A stretch of DNA of 64,000 bases from an uncultured Caldilineales bacterium (GCA_937907455.1 CALESQ010000076.1:75363-139362); one strand, 5' to 3'; numbered from the stretch's first letter, positions 1 through 8,524 are shown. Translations and numbers: made by a program. Notes: generated by a model not told the origin, from the sequence alone.

Positions 1-507
1 GGCGAAGAGAGCTACTATACCGCGCTGGCTAGCGAATATTTGATTGACGACCTGGCCGAGGTGGTGCGCGGCAGCGAGTTTGCCGCTGCGGTGAGCGCGC
101 GGCTGGCCGACCAGGGGCTTACTGTGCCCGCGGGCGCGCTGCAAGGCTCAACTCAGGCCGGCAAACTGCACCGCATTCTGGCGGTCACTATCATTTGGCC
201 CAATGCCGATGAGCTGAATGCCATCAGCGACGCGGTGGCGCTGACCTTGCAACAAGATGCGGCGCGCTTTATGCCACGCCTTTTTGCGCAAAATGCCGCA
301 GCCTATCTGATCAACCGCGGCGGTGTAGGCGAAATTGGCCCGGGGCTGCGCCAAAAACTGGAACTGCCACTGCGCTTGCTGATCGCCCTGGCCGCAGGTA
401 TTGGGCTGGCTTTTGTGGCGCATTACCTGGACGACCGCGTGCGCGGCCGTGAAGATGTCGAACCGCTGGGCCTGCCGGTGATTGGCGAAATCCCGCGCCC
501 GCGCTGA
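1..507 (+). CDS. Wzz-type polysaccharide chain-length protein, C-terminal part (5' end outside window)
   Basis: The frame is open from the first base, so the gene begins upstream of the window; the TTG at 40 is internal. What remains is the C-terminal half of a Wzz/YveK-type protein: a periplasmic helical stretch, a transmembrane segment (LRLLIALAAGIGLAFVAHYL) and the short cytoplasmic tail with a VEPLGLPVIGEIPR motif, the usual ending of this family, in which the tail meets a BY-kinase partner. It lies 17 bp upstream of a second Wzz-like gene. The pair probably sets chain length or export of an exopolysaccharide. The substrate cannot be told from sequence. Confidence 0.8.
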   Translation, partial: GEESYYTALASEYLIDDLAEVVRGSEFAAAVSARLADQGLTVPAGALQGSTQAGKLHRILAVTIIWPNADELNAISDAVALTLQQDAARFMPRLFAQNAAAYLINRGGVGEIGPGLRQKLELPLRLLIALAAGIGLAFVAHYLDDRVRGREDVEPLGLPVIGEIPRPR

Positions 508-524
508 CGGAGTAAAACGAACCG

Positions 525-1187
525 ATGGAAATACGCGACTACCTGCAAATCCTGCGCAAGCGGGGATGGATTATCGTGGTGCTGGCGCTGCTGGCTGCAC
601 TGGCAGCGTTCGGCATCAGCAAGGTGCAAACGCCGATCTACAAGGCCAAAGCCACAGTTAGCGTGGTGCCGGCCCGGCCTGATCTGGGCTTGGGCATGAC
701 TGCCAAGGACCTGCTGCGTAACTTCGCCGTCAACATCAAGACGCACAAAACCGCGCGCCAGGTGATTGATGCCGCCCAACTGGATATGTCTACCTACGAC
801 CTGCTGAGCAAGGTAGAGGTCAATTCGGTAGGCGATTCGTTTATGATCGAGATTTCGGCAGAAGATGAAGAGCCGGCAGTGGCTACCCGCATCGCCATGG
901 CCTTTGCCAACCAGTTCATTGCCGAACGTAACGCCTATTACCAGCAGCTTGACAAAAACGAGCGTATCGAGGTCAAACTGGTTGACGACATCATTGATGC
1001 ACCCTTGTTCAAGCCCAAGCCGCTGCTGAACGCTGTGGCGGGGCTGGTGCTGGGGGCATTGCTGGGCCTGCTCATCCTCTTTTTGCTGGAGTGGCTGGAG
1101 GCCGATATTCTGCGCACCCCCGCCGCCGTGGAACGCACCCTGGGCGTCGGAGTTCTCGCCACTATTCCAGCCGAGCGCAGGCAGTAA
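525..1187 (+). CDS. Wzz-domain polysaccharide chain-length regulator
   Basis: A 220-residue protein with the complete Wzz layout: a short cytoplasmic N-terminus (MEIRDYLQILRKRGW), a first transmembrane helix at about 14-33, an external region of about 130 residues, a second helix at about 165-188 and a cytoplasmic tail ending GVGVLATIPAERRQ. It is short for the family (often 300 or more residues), so the periplasmic coiled coil is reduced. The ATG at 525 has an upstream GGAG. It lies between the partial Wzz-like gene and a BY-kinase-like gene, the usual arrangement of Gram-positive-type capsule regulators in which kinase and co-activator are separate proteins. Confidence 0.88.
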   Translation: MEIRDYLQILRKRGWIIVVLALLAALAAFGISKVQTPIYKAKATVSVVPARPDLGLGMTAKDLLRNFAVNIKTHKTARQVIDAAQLDMSTYDLLSKVEVNSVGDSFMIEISAEDEEPAVATRIAMAFANQFIAERNAYYQQLDKNERIEVKLVDDIIDAPLFKPKPLLNAVAGLVLGALLGLLILFLLEWLEADILRTPAAVERTLGVGVLATIPAERRQ

Positions 1188-1236
1188 AGCGTAAACAGCA
1201 AGGAGCCAGTAGCCATTCGGAAGCAACGTGGGTTGG

Positions 1237-1275
1237 CTTGGTCAGGAGATTGGGAACTATCCCACAGACAGGACC
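1237..1275 (+). repeat. Dispersed repeat copy (GGTCAGGAGATTGGGAAC family), plus orientation
   Basis: The core GGTCAGGAGATTGGGAAC is followed by a TATCCC segment and a degenerate GGACC end. The same core lies at 8454-8492 and 36627-36666 in this orientation, and inverted at 8374-8412, 25655-25695 and 25862-25902. It fills the 160 bp gap between the Wzz-like gene and the BY-kinase-like gene. It is non-coding and behaves like a REP/MITE-type intergenic element; no transposase is near. Confidence 0.7.
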
Positions 1276-1348
1276 AAAGCGCCAGCCTTCTTCTGCACAG
1301 CTACTTACCCTTTACCCATACCCTTTGAACTCACCCCTTAAAACTTCT

Positions 1349-1975
1349 ATGACCCCACCCCTGATCACCCTAACTGACCCGCGTTCTGCTGCGGCAGAAG
1401 CCTATCGTTCGTTGTATATCAACCTCAGCTTCTCCAGCCAGGAAAAGCCGCTACGTCGCTTGCTGATCAGCGCGGCCGGGCCAGAGGGCAGCAACTCGCT
1501 GGTGCTGGCGAATCTGGCCGTGGTAGCTGCACAGATGGGCCAGCGTGTGCTGGTGGTGGATGCTGACCTGCGCCAACCGCAGCAGCATGAGCTGTTCGGT
1601 TTGCGCAACGAGCGCGGCTTGACGACGCTGGTTGCCGGCAAAGAGGCTGCGGCTGCGGCTTTGCAAGCTGCGGCTGGCATAGAGGGCCTGGGTGTGCTCA
1701 CCAGTGGCCCGCTGCCCACCAGTCCTTCGCAGGTGCTGGCTAATCGCCGCTTCGATGAGTTGCTGGCCGAGCTGGCCGAGCAGGTGGACTTGATCCTGCT
1801 GGATGCTCCTCCCATCACCGCAGTGGCCGATGCTTCAGTGCTGGCCGCTAAAGCAGATGGCGTGCTGCTGGTGCTGAATGCTGGTCAAAGCAAGCGCGAC
1901 GAGGCCCGTCAGGCTAAAGAAACGCTGGAAAAAATCAACGCGCATGTGGTGGGAGTGGTGCTGAATAACACGTAA
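1349..1975 (+). CDS. BY-kinase/CpsD-like P-loop protein with degenerate Walker A
   Basis: A 208-residue protein of the CpsD/CapB (bacterial tyrosine kinase, ParA/MinD-like) fold. It keeps the EAYRSLYINL start helix, the Walker A' strand with VLVVDADLRQP, and the Walker B strand LILLDAPPI. The Walker A loop reads GPEGSNSLVLANLA: aligned on the conserved ANLA, the P-loop lysine is Asn and the following Thr is Leu. There is also no C-terminal tyrosine cluster. In the family this lysine binds ATP, so the protein may be a non-catalytic partner of the Wzz proteins (inference). The ATG at 1349 is chosen because the family homology starts there; the frame is open further upstream through the repeat at 1237-1275. 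dTDP-sugar genes follow. Confidence 0.78.
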   Translation: MTPPLITLTDPRSAAAEAYRSLYINLSFSSQEKPLRRLLISAAGPEGSNSLVLANLAVVAAQMGQRVLVVDADLRQPQQHELFGLRNERGLTTLVAGKEAAAAALQAAAGIEGLGVLTSGPLPTSPSQVLANRRFDELLAELAEQVDLILLDAPPITAVADASVLAAKADGVLLVLNAGQSKRDEARQAKETLEKINAHVVGVVLNNT

Positions 1976-2092
1976 TGCGTACCCTTCCCGAAATCGGCGC
2001 TTTTGCAGCCGCCGATGGTAAATCAGGGTTATAAGTACGAGTTACGAGTTACGAATCTCGCCCCTTAAAACTTAAAATTTCCGAGGCAACCC

Positions 2093-3166
2093 ATGAAAGG
2101 TCTTATCTTAAGCGGCGGCAAAGGCTCGCGGCTGTATCCGTTGACCTATACCAGCGCCAAGCAACTGGTGCCGGTGGCCAACAAACCCGTACTCTTTCGC
2201 GTGATCGAAGCGATCCGCGATGCAGGTATTCGCGACATCGGCATTGTGGTGGGTATAGACGACAACGCTCGCCAGATCCGCGAGGCGGTGGGCGAAGGCG
2301 AACGCTGGGACGTGCGTGTTACCTACATCCCGCAGGACGCGCCGCTGGGCCTGGCCCATGCGGTCAAGATCAGCCAGGATTTTCTGGGCGATGAGCGCTT
2401 TGTGATGTTTCTAGGCGACAACGTGATTGAAGGCGGCATCAGCCCGTTGATTCGTGAGTTTGAGCATAGCGCCTGGAACAGCCAGATTGTGCTGACCCGC
2501 GTGGAAAAGCCGGAACAGTACGGCGTGGCTGAAATCGCCGCCAACGGCTCGATAGTACGCCTGATTGAAAAGCCGAAACAGCCTCCCAGTGACCTGGCTT
2601 TGGTGGGGATCTACATGTTCGACCACCATATTTTCCGAGCTGTACACGCCATCCAGCCTTCGTGGCGCGGTGAGTTGGAGATTACCGACGCCATCCAGTG
2701 GCTGGTGGATAACGGCTATGCAGTGCATCCCTACATCCATCAGGGCTGGTGGATTGACACCGGTGCGCCGATTGACATGCTGGCGGCCAACGACAAGGTG
2801 CTGCAGGAGCTGGTGCACGAGATCAAAGGTGCGGTAGATAAAGACTCGCGCATTGGTGATCATGTCACCATCGAAGCCGGTGCAGAGATCATCAACAGTG
2901 TGGTGCGCGGCCCTGCGGTGATCGGCGAAGGCACGCGTATTGTCAATTCCTATGTCGGTCCGTTTACTTCTATCTACCATCACTGCCTGGTGCAGGACAG
3001 CGAGATCGAGCATTGCATCGTGTTGGAGTATTCGCAGGTTGTGGATATTCCTGTGCGCATTGCCGACAGCCTGATCGGGCGGCAGGTCAGCCTTACCCGC
3101 TCGCCACACAAACCCAAGGCCTACAAGCTCACTCTGGGTGATCACAGCAAGGTTGGGATTGTGTAG
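2093..3166 (+). CDS. rmlA: Glucose-1-phosphate thymidylyltransferase (long form)
   Basis: Makes dTDP-glucose from glucose-1-phosphate and dTTP, the first step to dTDP-rhamnose and related sugars, in the cytoplasm. The 357-residue protein starts with the nucleotidyltransferase signature LSGGKGSRLYPLT, and has the product-binding EKP motif and a long C-terminal part with left-handed beta-helix hexapeptides (about 245-340; IGDHVTIEAGAEI, VIGEGTRI). This matches the long RmlA/RfbA subfamily of about 355 residues rather than the 290-residue E. coli type. The ATG at 2093 has a GAGG upstream. rmlB follows, so the two probably act in sequence. The gap before it carries a short tandem CGAGTTACGAGTTACGA. 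Confidence 0.93.
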   Translation: MKGLILSGGKGSRLYPLTYTSAKQLVPVANKPVLFRVIEAIRDAGIRDIGIVVGIDDNARQIREAVGEGERWDVRVTYIPQDAPLGLAHAVKISQDFLGDERFVMFLGDNVIEGGISPLIREFEHSAWNSQIVLTRVEKPEQYGVAEIAANGSIVRLIEKPKQPPSDLALVGIYMFDHHIFRAVHAIQPSWRGELEITDAIQWLVDNGYAVHPYIHQGWWIDTGAPIDMLAANDKVLQELVHEIKGAVDKDSRIGDHVTIEAGAEIINSVVRGPAVIGEGTRIVNSYVGPFTSIYHHCLVQDSEIEHCIVLEYSQVVDIPVRIADSLIGRQVSLTRSPHKPKAYKLTLGDHSKVGIV

Positions 3167-3179
3167 AGGATTCACGCTC

Positions 3180-3210
3180 TGTCATACCGAGCCGTTTGCG
3201 GCAAGGTATC
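3180..3210. repeat. Imperfect intergenic palindrome between rmlA and rmlB
   Basis: The sequence folds as ATACC (3184-3188) with GGTAT (3205-3209) and GCCG (3191-3194) with CGGC (3199-3202), around a TTTG loop with 2-nt internal loops. The text GTCATACCGAGC...CAAGGTATCTCT resembles an intergenic repeat theme (GTCATnCCGAGC...GAGGAATCT) that I recall from several bacterial phyla; that link is from memory and unverified. Confidence 0.4.
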
Positions 3211-3311
3211 TCTGATGAAGAACACCTCATCGGCCTGCCGTGGTTTAACCAGCCTGGTGTGCCCTGCCCGGCATTACCCAGGGCTTGAGGCTTCTCATCC
3301 AAAGGACTTTT

Positions 3312-4343
3312 ATGCAAAACTTCATGATTACCGGCGGCGCCGGCTTCATCGGCTCTAACTTTGTGCGCTATCTGCTCGACAAGTATCCTGATTACCGCGT
3401 AGTGGTTTACGACAAGCTGACCTACGCGGGCAACCTGGATAACCTGCTGGATGTGCGCAATGATCCCCGTTATAGCTTTGTGCAAGGCGATATCTGCGAT
3501 GCAGTGGCGGTAGATACGGCCATCCGTACTCATCACATTGACACCATCGTTAACTTCGCTGCGGCGACCCATGTAGACCGCTCGCTGATGGAGCCGGACG
3601 AATTCCTGAAAACCGATGTTACCGGAACCTACGTGTTGTTGGAGGCTGCGCGCAGCCACGGCCTGGAGCGCTATCACCAGATCAGCACCGATGAGGTCTA
3701 CGGACAGGTACTCATAGGCCGCTCCGGCGAGCAAGATCCGCTGCACACGCGCAGTCCTTACTCAGCCAGCAAGGCCAGCGGTGATCTGATGTGTCATGCT
3801 TATGCCATTAGCTTTGGCGTGCCGGTGACAATCACCCGTGGCTCCAACAACGTGGGGCCTTATCAATACCCCGAAAAGGTAGTGCCGCTCTTTGCCACCA
3901 ATGCCATAGATGATCGCCCGCTGCCGATCTACGGTGACGGGCGACAGATGCGCGACTATCAGTATGTGTTGGATCACTGCGAAGGCATTGATGCGGTGCT
4001 GCATCACGGCCAGTTAGGCGAGGTGTACAACGTGGGCACCGGCAGCGAGATGTACAACATAGACATGGCGCATCTGGTTTTGGACACACTGGGCAAGCCG
4101 CACAGCCTGCTTCAGCCGATTACCGACCGCCCCGGCCATGACCGGCGCTATGCGCTTGATGTCAGCAAGCTGGAGGCATTGGGCTGGCACAGCCGTCATT
4201 CCTGCGAAGACGCCATTCGCGCCACAGTGCGTTGGTATGCCGCCAACGAGTGGTGGTGGCGCAAGATCAAAAGTGGTGAGCATTACCAGGCGTATTACCA
4301 CCGCCAGTACGCCGGGCGCGAGGTTGGCGGCAGCCCGCTGTAA
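3312..4343 (+). CDS. rmlB: dTDP-glucose 4,6-dehydratase
   Basis: Converts dTDP-glucose to dTDP-4-keto-6-deoxyglucose using tightly bound NAD+. It is a 343-residue extended short-chain dehydrogenase: the NAD site GGAGFIG lies near the N-terminus, then DKLTYAGNLDNL, the STDEVYG catalytic segment, YSASKAS (Tyr/Lys pair) and a sugar-nucleotide binding half with RGSNNVGPYQYPEK and YGDGRQMRDY. The ATG at 3312 has AAAGGA upstream; an ATG at 3324 is the alternative. It lies 145 bp after rmlA. No rmlC or rmlD is present in the window, so the final sugar (rhamnose or another deoxysugar) is open. Confidence 0.93.
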   Translation: MQNFMITGGAGFIGSNFVRYLLDKYPDYRVVVYDKLTYAGNLDNLLDVRNDPRYSFVQGDICDAVAVDTAIRTHHIDTIVNFAAATHVDRSLMEPDEFLKTDVTGTYVLLEAARSHGLERYHQISTDEVYGQVLIGRSGEQDPLHTRSPYSASKASGDLMCHAYAISFGVPVTITRGSNNVGPYQYPEKVVPLFATNAIDDRPLPIYGDGRQMRDYQYVLDHCEGIDAVLHHGQLGEVYNVGTGSEMYNIDMAHLVLDTLGKPHSLLQPITDRPGHDRRYALDVSKLEALGWHSRHSCEDAIRATVRWYAANEWWWRKIKSGEHYQAYYHRQYAGREVGGSPL

Positions 4344-4360
4344 AGGGTGCAGCGCACGCA

Positions 4361-4564
4361 ATGAGCGAATCGAAGCCCCGATCTATAGATCACGCGTTGG
4401 CAGCAAAGCGCGAAAATCGTCTGCTACTGGGAGTAGCTGCCGGTTTCGGCTGTTTGCTGCTGGTGTGTGCTGTTGGTGCGGCGCTGGTTTTCTTCCTGGC
4501 GTTGTATTGGACCCTGCAAGGCCAGCTTGGTCCCGCAGGTAGCTTGCTGCCGCCGCTGCTCTAA
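4361..4564 (+). CDS. Small single-pass membrane protein, unknown function
   Basis: A 67-residue frame 17 bp after rmlB. It has a polar N-terminus rich in Arg/Lys (SKPRSIDHALAAKRENR), then one long hydrophobic helix at about 21-50 (LLLGVAAGFGCLLLVCAVGAALVFFLALYW) and a short tail ending in PPLL. No family is recognised. The charge pattern predicts an N-terminus inside the cell. Its spacing suggests cotranscription with rmlB. There is no strong ribosome-binding site. Confidence 0.5.
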   Translation: MSESKPRSIDHALAAKRENRLLLGVAAGFGCLLLVCAVGAALVFFLALYWTLQGQLGPAGSLLPPLL

Positions 4565-4589
4565 TTGCAAGACAAATGGAGTCATTGTC

Positions 4590-5057
4590 ATGTCAACCCC
4601 TCTGCAAGTGGGCGATCTGGCCCCTGATTTTACCCTGACCAGCGACAGCGGCGAGCAGGTGGCGCTCTCGGCGCTGCGCGGCCGCCGCGTTGTCCTCTAT
4701 TTCTATCCCAAAGACGACACACCGGGCTGCACGGCTCAGGCCTGCGGCTTTCGTGATGCCTATCCACAGATTGAAGAACGCAATGCCGTGGTGCTGGGTA
4801 TCAGCCCTGACAGTGCCAGGTCGCATCAAAAGTTCAGAAGCAAATTTAATTTGCCTTTTACTTTGTTGGTAGATGAAGATCACGCCGTGGCGGAAGCCTA
4901 TGGCGTGTGGGGCGAGAAGTCCATGTACGGCAAAAAATACATGGGCATTACCCGCAGCTCGTTTGTTGTGGATGAAGCCGGCCGGTTGGCCGATGTGCAG
5001 ATCAAGGTGAGCCCGGCGGACAGCGTCGCCACGGCGCTGTCCGCGTTGGGCCTGTAA
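4590..5057 (+). CDS. bcp: Thiol peroxidase of the Bcp/PrxQ peroxiredoxin family
   Basis: Reduces hydrogen peroxide and organic hydroperoxides with thioredoxin as electron donor, in the cytoplasm. The 155-residue protein has the family start VGDLAPDFTLTSDSGE and the active site PKDDTPGCTAQACGFRD, with the peroxidatic Cys47 and the resolving Cys52 five residues later, as in PrxQ. The later motif YMGITRSSFVVDEAG is also typical. The ATG at 4590 has TGGAGT upstream. It ends 40 bp before the convergent glycosidase-like gene, with a hairpin between them. Confidence 0.95.
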   Translation: MSTPLQVGDLAPDFTLTSDSGEQVALSALRGRRVVLYFYPKDDTPGCTAQACGFRDAYPQIEERNAVVLGISPDSARSHQKFRSKFNLPFTLLVDEDHAVAEAYGVWGEKSMYGKKYMGITRSSFVVDEAGRLADVQIKVSPADSVATALSALGL

Positions 5058-5061
5058 GTAG

Positions 5062-5092
5062 CACTGAGCCGACTCACTGAGTCGGCTCAGTG
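5062..5092. terminator. Perfect 13-bp hairpin between convergent genes
   Basis: CACTGAGCCGACT (5062-5074) and AGTCGGCTCAGTG (5080-5092) are exact inverted repeats around the loop CACTG. It begins just after the bcp stop codon and ends just before the stop of the minus-strand gene, so it can serve both. Neither side has a strong T-run, so it may act as a weak or Rho-assisted terminator, or as a 3' stabiliser. Confidence 0.65.
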
Positions 5093-5096
5093 GATT

Positions 5097-8084
5097 CTAG
5101 GGGGTAGGTGGGGCTGAGGCCAGCATTTGAATTTCAGCGGCTGACAGGGCGCGGGCATAGATGCGCAAATCATCAATCCGTCCGGGGAACAATTCCTGCG
5201 GCGTACCGGTGGAGTTGCTGTTCTGATTGCCGCCAATGTACACCGGCCGGGTTGTGTCTTTGGCAATTGCGCCTGTCAGCGAGCGCGATCCCGCTTGCAC
5301 ACCGTTGACGTACAGACGCATGAATGAACCATCGTAGACACCCGCCACATGCAGCCATTGGCCGGTGGGCGCTGCGCCACCGTAAACAATCCCTGTGCCT
5401 GCGGTGGCAGAGTTGACGATCCAACCGTACTGGTTGTTGTAAAAGCCTAAGCCCCACTGATCAAGGTACGACGTGCTGTATTGGCGTGAGACGACCAGTG
5501 ACCAGTTACTGACATTGCTGTTGCGATACACCCAGCCTACTACGCTGATGGCGCTGCTGATGCTGTTCAGACTGGTTGAAGCTGGTGAGCGGCCATAGTC
5601 GTTTACTCCATCCAGTTGGATCGCACCGCTGCCAGGGCCATTGGTCCAGACGGGACCGTTGTACCACGTGATCGTGTTGGCATTACCAGAGCTATCCAGC
5701 GCAGTTGTTCCACTTCCTTGTTCCATACGCCACCAGGCGATCAAGTTAGCGGTTGTGGTTGTGGGTGTGGGTGTGGCGGTGGGGGCAACCGCTGTGGCCG
5801 TGGGTGTGGCGGTGGGGGCAACCGCTGTGGCGGTGTGCGTGGGCGTGGCGGTGGGGGCAACCGCTGTGGCGGTGTGCGTGGGCGTGGCGGTGGGGGCAAC
5901 CGCTGTGGCGGTGTGCGTGGGCGTGGCGGTGGGGGCAACCGCTGTGGCGGTGTGCGTGGGCGTGGCGGTGGGGGCAATCGCTGTGGCCGTGTGCGTGGGC
6001 GTGGCGGTGGGGGCAACCGCTGTGGCCGTGTGCGTGGGCGTGGCAGTAGGTGACGTGTTGGGTACTAACAGCCGCACATTGTCAATATAAAAAGTGGGCT
6101 TGCTGCTGCCAGTGTTCTCCTGCCAGGTGAGTCGAGCTATCTGGGTGGGATTGCCCAGTTGCGACCAGGGCACCACGAACTGGGTCCATTGTCCTGCCGT
6201 TGGTGTGAAGATGATTTTGGGGCTGGCCACACCGCTATCAGTTTGCTGGATGTGGAAATTCATGGAGCCACTGCCGGATACGCCGTATACCCAGAAGCTG
6301 ATGCCAGTGTAAAGGGATGGGTTGACCAGGCTTTGCGAGCGCAGCGACAACCCTGCCCAACCTGTTGTATAGGTCAATGCGATGGATTGGGTGCCGCTTT
6401 GCACGGGCGTGATGTTAGCGAAGTTAATGGTGGTACCCCAGGACCAGCTTTGCCACCCTGCGGCCAATGCATCGCCGTAAACGATCACATCGGGGCTTGG
6501 CACGGGCGTAGGCGTAGCGGTGAAAGTCGGTCCCCCCGGGGTGTTGGTGGGCATTGCCGTGGGGGTAACAGTCGCCTCAGGTGTTGATGTGGGCGTGCTT
6601 GTGGCAACAGGCGTTGCAGTGGGCGTTGAGCCGGTTTGACCCGGCGGCAGATAGCCCTTGCTGCTGTCATCGAGGATCAGCACCCAGTCATTGCCTAGAC
6701 CGCTGCTGGGCGGTGTAAACAAGCGTGTGCCCGAATTGCTGTAGGTGCCCAGGTTTTGCACGCCGCCATCGCGCGGGTTGTACCAGTAGCCGGTGACAGT
6801 GCTGCCGCTGATGCGTCCCATATTCACCGAGAAGGGTTGCCCGGTGGCGCTGTAAACAAACAGATAGTCCGTGCCGCGCGTGGCCTGAATGCGGTTATCC
6901 CCGCTCAAGGCATTGGTGATGATCCCTTGATCGGGAATACGCACCAACTGCGGGCGAGAGATCATCAGCGCTTTAAGATATTGCATCTGCAGGGCGCCAG
7001 GCGCAGTAAGATCACCGAAATCGCCTACTCCGCTACCAGCCCACACATCATAATGCCCATAGGTGTGGCCGAAAGCGCCCGCGAAAACGTCCCAGTAGGC
7101 AATGGTGCGAATATCGGTAGCGGTGGCATAGCCGTTACCTGCGTTGAAGCAGATGGGAATATTCTCATACATCGGCTCCGAATCCATCACCGGCTTGACA
7201 GGGGTGAGATTGTAGCTGCTGCTGATCAGATTCCACACATTGCTGCCTTTGCAGTGTCCAGTCTGCCAGGTGTTATAGTCAAGCCAGGCCGCGTTGTGAA
7301 ACCAGGTAGCCGAAGTAGCATAGCCGCTGGGGTGATAGGTAAGCAGCACATCGTCAGGGTTGCCACCCGCGCCGTCAATAATGCCTTGCGCCATGGCCGC
7401 CCAGCCGTCAATCTGCGCCTGGTTGTCGGGATCATAGTCACCGCCGAGCATCCAGATAACAGGCTTGTTGCCATAGCGCTGACCCAGGAAGTAGCCGTAG
7501 GTATAGCCTTTGCCACCTGAAAAAATGCCATTCGCCATCCAGCTACCCCAGGCTGGCAGCATCACGGTGTACATGCCGAGTTGATAGGCGCGATCTACAA
7601 TGTAGTCTACGTGGTCCCAATAGTCATACTGATAGGCATCGTTTGGGTCCGATCCGGGCGTTATGTTGGGCTGCGTCGGGTCTGAGTTGATAAACATCAC
7701 ATCGCCGTGGCCGTTGGGGGTGGTAATGCTCCACCACATCAGCACAGCCTGGGTTGCGGTAAACCCTTGCGCCGCCCGGGTGCTAAGGTAGTAATCAGCC
7801 TGGCTGCGGTTTGCGCCGTAGAACAGAGTCCACGCCTCATCACCCAGGTAAAAAAACGGGTCGCCATTACTGGCTTTGACAAGATAGCGACCATTGGTAG
7901 ACACTTGCAGGGTATAAGGTCCTGCAAACGCTGCAGAGCGCTCGTTGCTCACGGCTGGAAGAGAACCCTCTACCGGCCTTCCGGCCTGCGGCAATAAAAC
8001 TGTCAGGAGCAGCAGCAGGCTAACCAGACGAACCCATAAGGAACGATAGGGCGATTGTAAACCCTGAGCATATTGAAAATACAT
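5097..8084 (-). CDS. Secreted multidomain glycosidase-like protein (DUF4038-type catalytic domain, CBM-like, LamG)
   Basis: A 995-residue exported protein. Order: signal peptide (about 1-40, ending VLLPQAGRPVEG); a DUF4038/apiosidase-like TIM-barrel (about 55-370; NGDPFFYLGDEAWTLF, WGSWMANGIF, IWMLGGDYDPD, YHPSGYATSATWFHN) with its usual C-terminal beta domain (to about 475); a TPTATP linker; a galactose-binding-like domain (about 530-675, ending FYIDNVRLL); a proline/threonine tandem-repeat linker (about 678-775); and a LamG/concanavalin-like domain (about 780-985; LIAWWRMEQGSGTTALDSSG, PGRIDDLRIYARALS). It probably binds and cuts a plant- or microbe-derived polysaccharide outside the cell; the substrate is unknown. 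No sorting signal or C-terminal membrane anchor is seen. An AAAGGAG lies upstream of the ATG. Confidence 0.85.
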   Translation of the reverse strand: MYFQYAQGLQSPYRSLWVRLVSLLLLLTVLLPQAGRPVEGSLPAVSNERSAAFAGPYTLQVSTNGRYLVKASNGDPFFYLGDEAWTLFYGANRSQADYYLSTRAAQGFTATQAVLMWWSITTPNGHGDVMFINSDPTQPNITPGSDPNDAYQYDYWDHVDYIVDRAYQLGMYTVMLPAWGSWMANGIFSGGKGYTYGYFLGQRYGNKPVIWMLGGDYDPDNQAQIDGWAAMAQGIIDGAGGNPDDVLLTYHPSGYATSATWFHNAAWLDYNTWQTGHCKGSNVWNLISSSYNLTPVKPVMDSEPMYENIPICFNAGNGYATATDIRTIAYWDVFAGAFGHTYGHYDVWAGSGVGDFGDLTAPGALQMQYLKALMISRPQLVRIPDQGIITNALSGDNRIQATRGTDYLFVYSATGQPFSVNMGRISGSTVTGYWYNPRDGGVQNLGTYSNSGTRLFTPPSSGLGNDWVLILDDSSKGYLPPGQTGSTPTATPVATSTPTSTPEATVTPTAMPTNTPGGPTFTATPTPVPSPDVIVYGDALAAGWQSWSWGTTINFANITPVQSGTQSIALTYTTGWAGLSLRSQSLVNPSLYTGISFWVYGVSGSGSMNFHIQQTDSGVASPKIIFTPTAGQWTQFVVPWSQLGNPTQIARLTWQENTGSSKPTFYIDNVRLLVPNTSPTATPTHTATAVAPTATPTHTATAIAPTATPTHTATAVAPTATPTHTATAVAPTATPTHTATAVAPTATPTHTATAVAPTATPTATAVAPTATPTPTTTTANLIAWWRMEQGSGTTALDSSGNANTITWYNGPVWTNGPGSGAIQLDGVNDYGRSPASTSLNSISSAISVVGWVYRNSNVSNWSLVVSRQYSTSYLDQWGLGFYNNQYGWIVNSATAGTGIVYGGAAPTGQWLHVAGVYDGSFMRLYVNGVQAGSRSLTGAIAKDTTRPVYIGGNQNSNSTGTPQELFPGRIDDLRIYARALSAAEIQMLASAPPTP
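5770..6050. repeat. 39-bp minisatellite encoding the PT-rich linker
   Basis: Six tandem copies of a 39-bp unit, plus a shortened 33-bp copy, encode PTATPTHTATAVA on the minus strand. Copies are nearly identical in DNA; one codes Ile for Val. The array separates the CBM-like and LamG domains. Such arrays change copy number by slippage, so linker length may vary between strains. Confidence 0.9.
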
Positions 8085-8330
8085 GGGGAAGCTCCTTTCT
8101 GCATCAATGGCGATAAACAGATGTGTTTTTTTGCCTTGTTAAACGAACACTATTGATGCATAAAGTATATAGATGTTTCGATAATACACCAATCTGCGCA
8201 AATGCTACGATATGTATTATCAGTCTTGTAGAATATAAATATCTGAAAACCATACAAATTGTATAATAATATTATGTTTATAACGCATTGGTTTTGATAC
8301 TCAAATCAAGTATTTTTAACGCAAGTGTGT
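8085..8330 (-). promoter_or_regulatory. AT-rich upstream region of the secreted glycosidase gene
   Basis: A sharp AT-rich stretch in a GC-rich region, directly upstream of the minus-strand glycosidase-like gene. Nine-base inverted repeats TGCATCAAT (8100-8108) and ATTGATGCA (8152-8160) flank the presumed leader and could bind a regulator. No clear -35/-10 pair can be fixed by eye. Confidence 0.4.
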
Positions 8331-8373
8331 GAAAATCATTGCGAGTTTATTTGATCTGATTTGAAAATCCATC

Positions 8374-8492
8374 GGGTCGGTCCCTCCAGGGTGGTTCTCA
8401 ATTTCCCGACTCTGCCCGTTCGTTTCATCTACGGTTGTGCCCCATCGCCGGACTCGGTCAGGAGATTGGAAACCATCCCGCAGGGACCGGCC
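8374..8492. repeat. Inverted pair of the dispersed GGTCAGGAGATTGG repeat
   Basis: The left arm (8374-8412) is the reverse complement of the right arm (8454-8492) with several mismatches: the left has GGTCGGTCCCTCCAGGGTGG and CTCAATTTCCCGACT, the right has CGGTCAGGAGATTGG and CATCCCGCAGGGACCGGCC. About 40 bp separate them. The right arm runs into GGAGCGGAGCAGCATGG, which echoes the GCCGCAGCAT end of the array at 25.7-26.2 kb. It lies between the glycosidase-like gene and the RIO kinase gene. Confidence 0.7.
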
Positions 8493-8524
8493 GGAGCGGA
8501 GCAGCATGGTTCTCCATGAGAAAT

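Noticed and set aside
1091..1348. N-terminal extension of the BY-kinase-like gene
   Set aside because: The frame is open, but it covers the end of the Wzz-like gene and the dispersed repeat; family homology begins at 1349.
5616..6090. Gly/Arg- or Val/Gly-rich ORFs on the plus strand
   Set aside because: They are antisense readings of the PT-rich linker minisatellite of the secreted glycosidase-like gene.
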